Shown: positions 1 through 8,638 of the stretch, one piece after another
Layout: each line of letters opens with the position of its first letter
How positions within the stretch are numbered: the stretch's first letter is position 1
Assembly (NCBI GenBank): GCA_943325255.2
Contig: CALPOS020000020.1
Location: 1 to 17,516, forward strand
Direction of reading: 5' to 3'
DNA length: 17,516 nucleotides
DNA from: Sphingobacterium thalpophilum
GTDB lineage: Bacteria > Bacteroidota > Bacteroidia > Flavobacteriales > Flavobacteriaceae
Notes under the pieces: model-generated
Seen by the model: the letters and a program-made list of their open reading frames with translations, nothing else
What the model was told of the DNA's origin: nothing
The model's database searches: none
Program-made: the position numbers and the translations under genes

Positions 1-576
1 ACGCTCTTTAGGGATGATGAAATTTTTAGATTGTTGCATCAGTCTGACACGAAGAGTCATCAAAGAATAGCTTATTTTTATCACCTTCTCGATTGCAAGT
101 CGAAGAAAAGTGTAGAAGCGATGATGAGTTTGGATATGAGAATGAACTTGGCGGATGACTTGTTAATCTACACAGACAAGGTGTCGATGAATTTTGGTCT
201 AGAAACCCGCGTTCCATTATTAGATACTGAATTGGTAGCATTTATAGAATCACTTCCCTATTCCTTTAAGATAAAAAATGGTATTGGAAAATACATTCAC
301 AAAGAATTTGCAAAAACCGTATTACCGGAGCGTATTGTTAATCGAAAAAAATTGGGATTTCAATCGCCGACAAATAAGTGGTTTCAAGGGGCTATGGGAG
401 CTGATTACTATACAGAATTAAAAGATAGCGACAGTGTTTTTTTTGATTTTTTTGACAAGCAAGAAGTTTTAAAAATTTTTAAGATTCATCAATCTGGGAT
501 GAATAAAGAAAAACAAATATTTTTATTGATTTCGTTGTTTTATTGGTTTAAGAACGCGCAAGGTAAATTAACATAA
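1..576 (+). CDS. asnB: Asparagine synthetase (glutamine-hydrolysing), C-terminal part only
   Basis: The open frame runs in from the left edge with no stop, so the true start lies outside the window and about 191 C-terminal residues are seen. They carry the typical end of the AsnB synthetase domain: a stretch reading LADDLLIYTDKVSM, then LETRVPLLD, then KLGFQSP near the end, which is the part that shapes the aspartate/AMP site. Full-length family members have roughly 600 residues with an N-terminal glutaminase domain, not visible here. The family transfers glutamine-derived ammonia to aspartate with ATP. In polysaccharide loci such AsnB paralogues are common and may amidate a sugar acid instead (inference). 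The next gene begins 5 bases after the stop, so it belongs to the same operon. Confidence 0.9.
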   Translation, partial: TLFRDDEIFRLLHQSDTKSHQRIAYFYHLLDCKSKKSVEAMMSLDMRMNLADDLLIYTDKVSMNFGLETRVPLLDTELVAFIESLPYSFKIKNGIGKYIHKEFAKTVLPERIVNRKKLGFQSPTNKWFQGAMGADYYTELKDSDSVFFDFFDKQEVLKIFKIHQSGMNKEKQIFLLISLFYWFKNAQGKLT

Positions 577-581
577 TAAAA

Positions 582-1823
582 ATGATATTAACTTACAGAA
601 AACTAAATCAAGTTATTCTATTTCTATTGCTTTTCGTGCTGCCGACAGATATGGTGAATGGGATTTTGTTGGAAAACAATGTTAATTTGCCTGTTTCAAT
701 CAGTCAGTTTTATAAAATTATTATTTTGGGGTTAATGCTGTTCAAGCTGTCTTTCGACCCCAATAAAATAAACATCATAATTTTTGCATTCGTCGCATTA
801 TTTATTGGCTCCATTCTGGAGGTCTTAAGCACATTAGAATTTCGGTTTTTATTTAATGATTTTATTAAAGTTACAAAATACCTTACCATTCCCATTGCCT
901 ATTTATATTTCAAAGATGTCATAAAAACGAGAGAGTACATTCTAGAAGCACATATTTTTAGATGGGTTAAGTTTTCTTTTTGGGTTCTAGCATTTAACAT
1001 TACCATTAAGCTTCTTAATTTGGGTTACCCGATGTACGAATATGGAGCTATAGGAACAAGAGGATTCTTTTATGCGGGTAATGAAATTTCTTCTCTTCTA
1101 TTGGTAACTTCTTCTATCGTGGGTTATCAATATTGGGAAATGGAAAAAAACCGAATCAAATTTTTCCTTTTCTTTCTGTTTAATTTATTCTTAGCCATTT
1201 TAGTAAGTTCCAAAACAGTATTTTTAGGGGTTTTTGTCGTATTTCTGTTGATTACAGTTAATCTAAAAACTTTTAAAATCAAAATCAAAACGCTAAAATG
1301 GATAGTTGTTTTCTTATTTGTTGCTCTTCCTACAATACTTTATTCCACATATAAAATTCTAATTAATTCTCCCATTATGGTGCGTTTACAATATTTTTGG
1401 GAGAATTTAGATTTTGTCACCTTTATTTTTTCTAGCAGGAATATTTTTACAATAAAAATGTTTCAGATATATGAATCAAGTTATTCTTTCATCCAAAAAT
1501 TAGTGGGTGGCGGTCAGAACTTCTATGAATCAAAACTTGAACATATAATAGAAATAGATTTGTTAGACATCTTTTTTGGTTACGGATATCTCGGAGCGCT
1601 ATTATTTGTTTCGATGATTACTTTTTTGATAGTTCAAAGTTCTATTTTAAAGAAGAATATTTTTTTCCCATATGCAAGATTGACTTATTTTATGGTATTT
1701 TTATTATTCGTAATTTCATCAATAGCAGGTCATATTTTTAACTCAGGAATAGCGGGAAATTTTATAGGTTTGCTTTTTGCGTTAATGCATTTAAGAAAAG
1801 ATGAAGAACAAGTTACTTTATAA
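582..1823 (+). CDS. Wzy-like polysaccharide polymerase candidate 1 (polytopic membrane protein)
   Basis: This is a 413-residue inner-membrane protein with about 10-11 hydrophobic segments by eye, in the length range of O-antigen/capsule polymerases. A long non-membrane loop occupies roughly residues 255-325. It contains S285-R286-N287, then GGG before residue 315, then E324-I-D326-L-L-D329 followed by a G-rich membrane segment. The Arg-rich loop and the acidic ExDxxD-type motif before the next helix resemble Wzy-like proteins. The other Wzy-like gene in this window (3039) has the same motif order. The expected role is periplasmic block polymerisation of undecaprenyl-PP-linked repeat units. 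Wzy sequences are very divergent, so this rests on topology, motif and context. It starts 5 bases after the asnB stop, and its last 23 bases overlap the next gene. Confidence 0.7.
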   Translation: MILTYRKLNQVILFLLLFVLPTDMVNGILLENNVNLPVSISQFYKIIILGLMLFKLSFDPNKINIIIFAFVALFIGSILEVLSTLEFRFLFNDFIKVTKYLTIPIAYLYFKDVIKTREYILEAHIFRWVKFSFWVLAFNITIKLLNLGYPMYEYGAIGTRGFFYAGNEISSLLLVTSSIVGYQYWEMEKNRIKFFLFFLFNLFLAILVSSKTVFLGVFVVFLLITVNLKTFKIKIKTLKWIVVFLFVALPTILYSTYKILINSPIMVRLQYFWENLDFVTFIFSSRNIFTIKMFQIYESSYSFIQKLVGGGQNFYESKLEHIIEIDLLDIFFGYGYLGALLFVSMITFLIVQSSILKKNIFFPYARLTYFMVFLLFVISSIAGHIFNSGIAGNFIGLLFALMHLRKDEEQVTL

Positions 1824-3042
1824 TAGTTCATTTATATTTGGTTTAGTACTTCCGTTATCTACAAAACTTGGAAATATAGCTTTGGCGATATTCATGGCAA
1901 TTCTTTTATATTCATTTAGGGCTAAGCCTAAAGTTGGCATCAATATAATTTGGTTTTCAACCCTTTATTTATTTGCACTACTGTTATTAGGCCTTTGTTT
2001 TTCCGACAATATCCCTGATGCCATAAATTTGTTTGGCAGGTACGCCACCTATCTTTTAATTCCGTTCTTTTTGCTTGTTTTAGATAAGGATCAATTGATA
2101 TACTTGAAAAGAAAATCTTTATTGGGCTTAATAGCAGGAGTTACAATAGCTGCGCTAGTTTTGCTAACCAATAATTTTATCAAATACTATTCGACAAGGC
2201 CACTTTTTGCGATTGATAAAGATCTATTCAATTACTATCACACGTATCATTGTTTTACTGAAATCCTAAAGATATATCCCACTTATTTTGGGCTTTATGC
2301 CATTCTTTCTTTGATAGGTTCTTTAGAACTTTTACTGACTAATATGTCGATAAGAGAAAAGATTTTAGTAGGCTTAACGATTCCTGTACAGTTGTTGACA
2401 ATTCTATTTTTGAACGCACGAGTCATTACGATCATTGTTATTTTACTGCTAGTTTATTATTCCTTCGTACTGTTAAAGAGAGTTTACTTTAGAAGTAAAA
2501 TCTGTTTTTTTACTTCAATAATGGGAATGTTTCTTGTATCGATATTATTATTTAGTAGTGTGAGAAAAACATATATGTACTCGAGGTTTTCTCAAGAACT
2601 GGTGTGGGATTTAACTCCCAATATCAATACGGCATACAATGGAAAATACAAAGCAGATTCGAGGATTGCACGCTGGGAAGCCGCATTTTCAGCAATAAAA
2701 GAACGCCCGATTTTTGGCTATGGTAGCGCGATGGAAAAGAAAGTACTCCACGAGAGTTTTCAGAAAAACGGATTAAACTTTGCCGCAACCAACAACTATG
2801 ATTCACACAATCAGTATCTATCCATTTGGATTGAATTTGGACTTATTGGGCTTTGTTTATTCCTGTTTTATTTGTTTAGTAATGTTTATTTTTCATTTAA
2901 AAATAAAGATAAGGTATCATTCTTTTTTTTTGCTTCTCTTGTATTAGTTGGTCTTTTCGAAAATTTATTTAAGAATAATGCAGGAATCATTTTCATCGCT
3001 TTTTTCTCTAATATATTCTTGTTTTCTAATCAAAAGAAATGA
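1801..3042 (+). CDS. O-antigen ligase-family (WaaL/Wzy_C fold) membrane protein 1
   Basis: The product is a 413-residue polytopic membrane protein. Near its C-terminus is a large periplasmic-type loop with R-x-x-R-W-E-A-A-F, then PIFGYGSA, then H336-N-Q-Y-L and GLIG. The spacing H-N-x9-G-x-x-G is exactly that described (from memory) for WaaL ligases, whose conserved His is needed to move glycan from undecaprenyl-PP to an acceptor. The family (PF04932) also includes Wzy polymerases and protein O-oligosaccharyltransferases, so the acceptor may be lipid A core, protein, or the growing glycan. The ATG at 1801 lies inside the preceding gene (23-bp overlap). The stop overlaps the next start as ATGA. 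It shares architecture with the product of the gene at 4998. Confidence 0.8.
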   Translation: MKNKLLYNSSFIFGLVLPLSTKLGNIALAIFMAILLYSFRAKPKVGINIIWFSTLYLFALLLLGLCFSDNIPDAINLFGRYATYLLIPFFLLVLDKDQLIYLKRKSLLGLIAGVTIAALVLLTNNFIKYYSTRPLFAIDKDLFNYYHTYHCFTEILKIYPTYFGLYAILSLIGSLELLLTNMSIREKILVGLTIPVQLLTILFLNARVITIIVILLLVYYSFVLLKRVYFRSKICFFTSIMGMFLVSILLFSSVRKTYMYSRFSQELVWDLTPNINTAYNGKYKADSRIARWEAAFSAIKERPIFGYGSAMEKKVLHESFQKNGLNFAATNNYDSHNQYLSIWIEFGLIGLCLFLFYLFSNVYFSFKNKDKVSFFFFASLVLVGLFENLFKNNAGIIFIAFFSNIFLFSNQKK

Positions 3043-4223
3043 AATCAAATTCAAAAACAATAATATTAATACTCTACTTTGCAGTATTTTTTGTCTTAGA
3101 TTTTTTTAACAAAGATCAAGTTCATGCGTCTGAAGATTTATTGTGGGTTATTAAGGCAATTAAAACTACTTTTCTATTGCTTTTTATCGCAATTCTCATT
3201 TACGAGAAAAATTGGTATTCCCTTAAGAATTCCGCTTTTTTAGCCACACTGGTTGTGATTCACCAAGGATTATTGTTGGTTGATCATTATGACATGATAG
3301 TTGCGGGCAGTTACGACACGATAAGGGAACTGTCATTATATTGTTTTCCTATAGTTTTCCTGTCCTTTATCGGCACTATTACTGAGAAGAAAGACAAGGC
3401 TCTTTTGGCTATTTTTTTTGAAACTCTAATTGTGATAGTTGTGGCAACTACTTTTGCAGGTTTTTTGTTTTCGATTGTATATTTTAAAACCTATTACGTT
3501 CGATTTGGGTACTTAGGAGTGTTGCCGAAATCGATAACCGCAACGTATTTTTACATTTCGGCTATAATCTATACGTATCATTTTATAGATAAAAATACTT
3601 GGCTAAAAATCCTTTTTCCCTTAACGATATTCGGAAGCCTTTTAGTCGGGACAAAAAGCATTTACTTATTTCTCTTGCTGTTTGTTATTTATCTATTTTT
3701 CAAAAATAAATGGTATCAAAAAAAGACGTTTTATGGTTCAATTTTATTTGGTGTTGTTCTATTTTGGACTTTTGGCACTGCGATAATACTTGCTTTGAGA
3801 AAGGTTTTCTTTACCCTAGAGAATGTATACCATAAAAAAGGATTGTTGTCTGCTATAAGTTCTTATCGGAACGACATTTTTTTTGAGTTGTCACAAGAAT
3901 ACGCACCCACCTGGGAGTGGTACAACTACCTGATCGGAGGAAGAATTTCATCTTTGTCCACGTATGAAATGGCAATCATCGACTTGATAGTAAGTTTTGG
4001 TCTTATAGGAATGGCTTTTTATCTCTATATGATGTATTCATTGACTTCTTGTAAACCCCCGAACCAATGCTGTTTTATTAACTTTTCTTTGTGTTCTGTT
4101 TTTATTATTTCTATATTTGCCGGTCAATTTTTCACAAATATCTCGGCGATTTCATATGTAGTACTAGCTTTGTTTCTGGTGAATCGTTCAATATCAAGCA
4201 ATCATAAAAATGAATTACAATAG
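3039..4223 (+). CDS. Wzy-like polysaccharide polymerase candidate 2 (polytopic membrane protein)
   Basis: This is a 394-residue membrane protein with about 10 hydrophobic segments. Visible motifs are LVGTKSIYL in a mid-protein helix, R277-N278-D279 at the start of a loop, an IGGR stretch around residue 300, and E310-M-A-I-I-D315 running into FGLIG. The gene at 582 has the same order (SSKT, SRN, GGG, E-x4-D, G-rich helix), which marks the two as one Wzy-like subfamily. The likely role is polymerisation of a lipid-linked repeat unit at the periplasmic face. It starts within the ATGA overlap with the previous gene, and its last 14 bases overlap the GT26 gene, so translation is probably coupled. 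Why a locus would need two such proteins is unclear. Confidence 0.7.
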   Translation: MKSNSKTIILILYFAVFFVLDFFNKDQVHASEDLLWVIKAIKTTFLLLFIAILIYEKNWYSLKNSAFLATLVVIHQGLLLVDHYDMIVAGSYDTIRELSLYCFPIVFLSFIGTITEKKDKALLAIFFETLIVIVVATTFAGFLFSIVYFKTYYVRFGYLGVLPKSITATYFYISAIIYTYHFIDKNTWLKILFPLTIFGSLLVGTKSIYLFLLLFVIYLFFKNKWYQKKTFYGSILFGVVLFWTFGTAIILALRKVFFTLENVYHKKGLLSAISSYRNDIFFELSQEYAPTWEWYNYLIGGRISSLSTYEMAIIDLIVSFGLIGMAFYLYMMYSLTSCKPPNQCCFINFSLCSVFIISIFAGQFFTNISAISYVVLALFLVNRSISSNHKNELQ

Positions 4224-4959
4224 AGTTAGTATTCTAGGAACACACATAGATAATTTGACTATGGAAGAAACTATTGTGGAGATAGAAAAGGCTATTGAAA
4301 GCAAGAAGCAGATTCATCATGTAGTGGTAAACGCAGGTAAGATTGTAGCCATGCAATCAAATTCTGAATTGAAAGAAAGCGTGAACAGTGCGGACATAAT
4401 TAATGCGGATGGCCAGGCAGTAGTTTGGGCATCAAGATTTGTAAAAAAGCCAATTAAAGAGCGAGTAGCAGGAATTGATTTATTTATTAACTTAATTCAA
4501 ACAGCGCATGAAAAAAAACACAAGATTTTTCTGCTTGGCGCTAAACAAGATGTTGTAGAAAAGGTAAACAATAGAATATCGAATGAGTACTCCCCAGATG
4601 TAGTGTCAGGCTTTGCGGATGGTTATTTTAAAGAAGACGAAGAAGACAAAATCATAACGCAAATAATAGCTAGCAAGCCACAAATGCTTTTCGTTGCAAT
4701 GACTTCCCCCAAGAAAGAGTTGTTTTTGTTTCGAAATAGAGAAGCATTAAGCAATGTAAACTTTATTATGGGAGTTGGAGGTAGTTTTGATGTTTACTCT
4801 GGCAATTTACAAAGAGCACCTTTATTTTTGCAAAAAATCGGAATGGAGTGGTTTTTCAGACTCATTCAAGATCCGCGCAGAATGTGGAAGCGATATCTTA
4901 TCGGAAACTCCAAATTCATCGCTTTAGTTTTTAAAGAAAAGTTTATGAGTAGTATTTAA
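4210..4959 (+). CDS. WecG/TagA/CpsF-family glycosyltransferase (GT26)
   Basis: The 249-residue product has the normal length and the full motif set of the GT26 fold: VVNAGK around residue 41, then IINADG with the probable catalytic Asp at residue 67, then ERVAGID around 90. Further on are TSPKKE around 157, GVGGSFD around 190, and a C-terminal RAPLFLQKIGMEW followed by a basic R/W-rich tail. Family members (WecG, TagA, GumM) add a sugar, often N-acetylmannosamine, its uronic acid, or glucose, to an undecaprenyl-PP-linked sugar at the cytoplasmic side of the membrane. The basic tail is the part thought to bind the membrane. The donor cannot be read from sequence. Its ATG overlaps the upstream gene by 14 bases. 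A 38-bp gap, the only one inside this operon, follows it. Confidence 0.93.
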   Translation: MNYNRVSILGTHIDNLTMEETIVEIEKAIESKKQIHHVVVNAGKIVAMQSNSELKESVNSADIINADGQAVVWASRFVKKPIKERVAGIDLFINLIQTAHEKKHKIFLLGAKQDVVEKVNNRISNEYSPDVVSGFADGYFKEDEEDKIITQIIASKPQMLFVAMTSPKKELFLFRNREALSNVNFIMGVGGSFDVYSGNLQRAPLFLQKIGMEWFFRLIQDPRRMWKRYLIGNSKFIALVFKEKFMSSI

Positions 4960-4997
4960 TATACTATAATCACTTATAAGCACCCCAAATAATACAC

Positions 4998-6299
4998 ATG
5001 GAAAATAATTATAGTTTCTCGAAAATTATACAGTTCTTCAAAAAATTAAAAACTATTGATTTTCTTCTAGTTTTAATATTCATTTCTCTTCCATTAAAGA
5101 ATATTTTCATAAGTATTGCTACAATAATGTTTGTTTCATGGTGTTTTTTTTTCGGTAAAAAAGAGATAAATGCCGAGAAGATTTATTATCTTCCAATCGC
5201 CTTTTTTGTTTTGATGATCACATCTCTTTCTTGGTCATACAATTTCAACAGCACTTTGTTTGGCATTAAAAAGCAACTTTCTTTTTTATTCATTCCCTTA
5301 GCTTTTCTTCTTATTCCAAAAAGGAAGACAGAAGATCTACATATAATTTTTAGAACATTCAGTTTTGGAATGGTTGTTTGTGCATTGTTTTGTTTGGGAA
5401 AAGCGCTCATTTCTTATATGAGAACGAATGACATTAATCATTTTTTCTATAAGAATCTTGTTCCTTCTGACCCGGGAGTGATATATATGTCCGTTTTTGC
5501 ATCATTTGCATTGTTTTATTTTATTCAAATTAAAAACAAATGTAATGTAGAAAAAATAGGACTAACCATCGTAATCATTTTTACGTTCTTACTATCATCT
5601 AAGAGTATTATAACGATTGATTTTATAATAATAATCTGCTATTACACGTTTTTTGTTACGATACCGTCGGGAACAAAAGCAATTACAATAATTTCTGTTT
5701 CTGTATTCCTAATTTTCTCGGTTTTATACGTAAAAAAAGTGCGGGAGCGATTTCTGATCGAATACGAAACCGCTTTTATTGATAATACATTGAACTATGA
5801 TTTGACCAAGGATAATCAGAGTGTTTATAATGTTAGTATCAGTGAGGCTTGGAATAAGAAGGACTTTCATCAAAACAGTTATTTGCCGGGGACTGCGCTT
5901 AGAATATATCAAATACGAGTATTTCTAGAAATATTATTTGAACAGAAGATGTTTTTCAGTGGTTTCGGATTGGAGGCATCACAAGATTTTATAAGGGGTA
6001 AGGCAAAAGAACACAATTTACTTCCACTTTATGGGGAGTATAATTTCCACAATCAGTATCTGCAGACATATGCTGATTTAGGTGTTTTGGGTATACTCAT
6101 AATTTTGTCAATGCTGTATATAAATTTTTGGAATGCTCTTCATGGTAAAAATTTTATGCATTTAGCTTTTTCAATCACTACGATAGTACTATTTTTGTCA
6201 GAATCATTTTTTTGCAGGCAAAGGGGCATTGTTTTTTTTATTGTTCTTTACTGTCTATTTAATGGTACTACAAGTAAAGAATCGCACGGAATCAAATAA
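4998..6299 (+). CDS. O-antigen ligase-family (WaaL/Wzy_C fold) membrane protein 2
   Basis: This is a 433-residue polytopic membrane protein. The N-terminal region (LSWSYNFNS, then a hydrophobic block ending FLLIP around residue 105) corresponds in layout to the ligase-like protein at 1801 (LGLCFSDN, then YLLIPFF). The long loop ends in FSGFGLEA, H351-N-Q-Y-L and then GVLG, again with the ligase spacing H-N-x9-G-x-x-G. This makes it a second member of the same subfamily. It could be the lipid A-core ligase, a protein O-glycan transferase, or a polymerase; sequence alone does not decide. The 38 bases before the ATG contain no clear promoter box. The stop lies 2 bases before the next ATG. Confidence 0.8.
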   Translation: MENNYSFSKIIQFFKKLKTIDFLLVLIFISLPLKNIFISIATIMFVSWCFFFGKKEINAEKIYYLPIAFFVLMITSLSWSYNFNSTLFGIKKQLSFLFIPLAFLLIPKRKTEDLHIIFRTFSFGMVVCALFCLGKALISYMRTNDINHFFYKNLVPSDPGVIYMSVFASFALFYFIQIKNKCNVEKIGLTIVIIFTFLLSSKSIITIDFIIIICYYTFFVTIPSGTKAITIISVSVFLIFSVLYVKKVRERFLIEYETAFIDNTLNYDLTKDNQSVYNVSISEAWNKKDFHQNSYLPGTALRIYQIRVFLEILFEQKMFFSGFGLEASQDFIRGKAKEHNLLPLYGEYNFHNQYLQTYADLGVLGILIILSMLYINFWNALHGKNFMHLAFSITTIVLFLSESFFCRQRGIVFFIVLYCLFNGTTSKESHGIK

Positions 6300-6301
6300 A
6301 C

Positions 6302-7285
6302 ATGAAAAAAATTCTTATAACAGGTGCAGCAGGATTTCTGGGTTCGCACCTATGTGACCGATTTATCAAAGAAGGATATCATGTTATCGGTATGGATAAT
6401 CTTATCACAGGAGATTTAAGAAACATCCAGCATTTATTCAAACTGGAAAACTTCGAGTTTTATCATCATGATATCACAAAGTTTGTTCACGTTCCGGGTA
6501 AGCTAGATTATATTCTTCATTTCGCTTCCCCAGCTAGTCCAATCGATTATCTGAAAATACCGATTCAAACCCTGAAAGTGGGTTCGCTTGGAACGCATAA
6601 TCTTTTAGGTTTGGCAAGAGTGAAAAAAGCACGAATATTAATCGCATCAACCTCTGAGGTTTACGGCGATCCACTAGTTCATCCTCAAACAGAAGAATAT
6701 TATGGAAATGTGAATACGATTGGCCCTCGCGGCGTGTATGACGAAGCCAAACGATTCCAAGAATCCATCACCATGGCTTATCATACTTTTCATGGCGTTG
6801 AGACTAGAATAGTGAGAATCTTTAACACTTATGGACCAAGAATGCGGCTAAATGATGGACGCGTAATACCTGCTTTTATAGGGCAAGCTCTTAGAGGAGA
6901 AGATTTAACGATATTTGGGGATGGATCTCAAACCCGTTCTTTTTGTTATGTTGATGATCAAGTTGAAGGAATTTTTCGCCTTTTGCATTCAGATTATGTT
7001 TACCCAGTTAATATTGGAAATCCAGATGAAATTACCATTAGGGATTTTGCAGACGAAATTATAAAACTTACTGGCACCAAACAGAAAGTTGTGTACCATC
7101 CTTTGCCGATGAATGATCCACTACAAAGACAGCCGGACATTAGTAAAGCTAAGGAATTATTAGGATGGGAAGCTAAAGTAACCCGAGGCGAAGGCTTGAA
7201 AATCACTTATGATTATTTTAAATCTTTATCTAAAGAGGAATTAGTTAAAGAAGAGCACAAAGATTTTTCCAAGTATATTAATTAA
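6302..7285 (+). CDS. UDP-glucuronate decarboxylase (UDP-xylose synthase), extended SDR family
   Basis: The 327-residue protein is an extended short-chain dehydrogenase/reductase. It has the NAD-binding G8-x-x-G11-x-x-G14 loop in a first strand reading KILITGAAGFLGS, ASPASPIDY around residue 75, STSEVYG at 116-122, and the catalytic Y146-x-x-x-K150 pair in GPRGVYDEAKR. FNTYGPRM and RSFCYVDD follow. The ASPASP, GPRxxYDExKR and R-S-F-x-Y-V-D-D set is characteristic of UXS enzymes, which oxidise and decarboxylate UDP-glucuronate to UDP-xylose in the cytoplasm. The polysaccharide may therefore contain xylose, or the product may feed a further sugar pathway (inference). No UDP-glucose dehydrogenase is present in the window. 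The TAA shares its last base with the next ATG. Confidence 0.92.
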   Translation: MKKILITGAAGFLGSHLCDRFIKEGYHVIGMDNLITGDLRNIQHLFKLENFEFYHHDITKFVHVPGKLDYILHFASPASPIDYLKIPIQTLKVGSLGTHNLLGLARVKKARILIASTSEVYGDPLVHPQTEEYYGNVNTIGPRGVYDEAKRFQESITMAYHTFHGVETRIVRIFNTYGPRMRLNDGRVIPAFIGQALRGEDLTIFGDGSQTRSFCYVDDQVEGIFRLLHSDYVYPVNIGNPDEITIRDFADEIIKLTGTKQKVVYHPLPMNDPLQRQPDISKAKELLGWEAKVTRGEGLKITYDYFKSLSKEELVKEEHKDFSKYIN

Positions 7286-8637
7286 TGAAAAACAAAACAG
7301 GCAGATTCTCGGGCTATATTAGACCTTTTACCTATTTATTAGACTTAATAATAGTAAATGCGTTTTCATGTCTGATAATTTCTAATGAACTCTTGTCGCC
7401 ATATTTTCTTGTATTCACCTCTTTTTCTTGGATTATTATAGCCTTTAATGTTGAGTTTTATGAGGTATATCGCTTTACCAAAGTAGTTTCAATCGTTAAT
7501 AAAATTATCAAACAATTTCTATTATTTACGATTTGTTGTTATGCCTTCTCGGGTTTCTATGTGAATGAAATCGACTCGAAAATAGTTTTGAGCTATACTG
7601 TACTTTCTCTCTTTGCCGTTTCTATTTGTAAATTGTCAATCTATTTTTTCTTAAGAAAATATCGCGTTTTTTATGGAGGCAATTTTAGAACAGTTATTAT
7701 TGTTGGTAGCGGAAAAAGCGTCGATCAAATTGCCGAATTTTTCAACGATAATCCTGACTATGGCTATAAGCTAGTAAAGATGTTTGATTTTGACGGAGAT
7801 AAGAACGCTAAAATAGAAGATTGGACGGACTACGTATTAAAAAACAAAATTGATGAAATATACTGTTCCTTAAGTAGTTTGTCAAATACGCAGATTGATT
7901 ATTTTATAGATTTCGCTGACAATAATTTAAAGATTTTAAAATTCATTCCAGACAATAACGAATTGTTTTCTCGAAATCTAAAGTTAGATTATTATGGTTA
8001 TATTCCAGTATTGTCTTTGAGGAATATACCACTAGATGATGTTATTAATCAAATCGTTAAAAGAGTATTTGATATTTGCTTCTCAATATTGATTATCGTG
8101 GGATTTCTTTCATGGTTATCACCTTTGTTAGCAATATTTATAAGGCTAGAATCTAGGGGGCCTGTTTTTTTTAGGCAGAAGAGAAACGGACTAAATTATA
8201 AAGAGTTCAATTGTTTTAAATTTCGTTCGATGAATCTTAATGAAATTGCCGATTTAGAACAAGTTTCAAAGAACGATCCTAGAATAACCAAGGTTGGAAA
8301 ATTTATCCGAAAAACCAGCATCGACGAGTTGCCACAGTTCATAAATGTTTTTTTAGGAGACATGTCGGTTGTAGGTCCTAGACCACACATGGTTAGTCAT
8401 ACCGAAATGTATGCTCAAAAAATAGACAAATTTATGGTGCGTCATTTTATAAAACCAGGGATAACAGGTCTAGCACAAACTAATGGCTATCGGGGTGAAG
8501 TTGAGAATGACGAAGATATTATTTATCGTGTTAAGTACGACATTTTTTACATTGAAAATTGGTCGGTTTTACTTGACGTCAAGATTGTCCTCGCTACTAT
8601 AGTAAATGCCCTAAAAGGCGAAGATAAAGCCTATTAA
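7285..8637 (+). CDS. Initiating undecaprenyl-phosphate sugar phosphotransferase (WcaJ/WbaP type)
   Basis: The 450-residue protein has the classic long polyprenyl glycosylphosphotransferase layout. About four N-terminal membrane helices (roughly residues 12-122) are followed by a Rossmann-like middle domain starting VIIVGSGKSVD, then a membrane-anchored C-terminal catalytic domain (PF02397) from about residue 258. The catalytic domain shows GPVFFRQKRNG, FKFRSM, D347-E348-L-P and G364-P-R-P, then KPGITGLAQ. These enzymes transfer a hexose-1-phosphate, commonly glucose- or galactose-1-phosphate, from a UDP-sugar to undecaprenyl phosphate, which starts the repeat unit. The ATG uses the last base of the preceding stop (TAATG), so translation is probably coupled to the decarboxylase gene. 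Confidence 0.95.
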   Translation: MKNKTGRFSGYIRPFTYLLDLIIVNAFSCLIISNELLSPYFLVFTSFSWIIIAFNVEFYEVYRFTKVVSIVNKIIKQFLLFTICCYAFSGFYVNEIDSKIVLSYTVLSLFAVSICKLSIYFFLRKYRVFYGGNFRTVIIVGSGKSVDQIAEFFNDNPDYGYKLVKMFDFDGDKNAKIEDWTDYVLKNKIDEIYCSLSSLSNTQIDYFIDFADNNLKILKFIPDNNELFSRNLKLDYYGYIPVLSLRNIPLDDVINQIVKRVFDICFSILIIVGFLSWLSPLLAIFIRLESRGPVFFRQKRNGLNYKEFNCFKFRSMNLNEIADLEQVSKNDPRITKVGKFIRKTSIDELPQFINVFLGDMSVVGPRPHMVSHTEMYAQKIDKFMVRHFIKPGITGLAQTNGYRGEVENDEDIIYRVKYDIFYIENWSVLLDVKIVLATIVNALKGEDKAY

Positions 8638-8638
8638 G

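Noticed and set aside
1801..1823. Possible frameshift joining the two 413-residue membrane proteins into one
   Set aside because: Each frame has its own start, full family length and its own C-terminal motifs. The 23-bp overlap is ordinary for a coupled operon.
4960..4997. Internal promoter in the 38-bp gap of the polysaccharide operon
   Set aside because: No TAnnTTTG box or TTG element with proper spacing is present in the gap.
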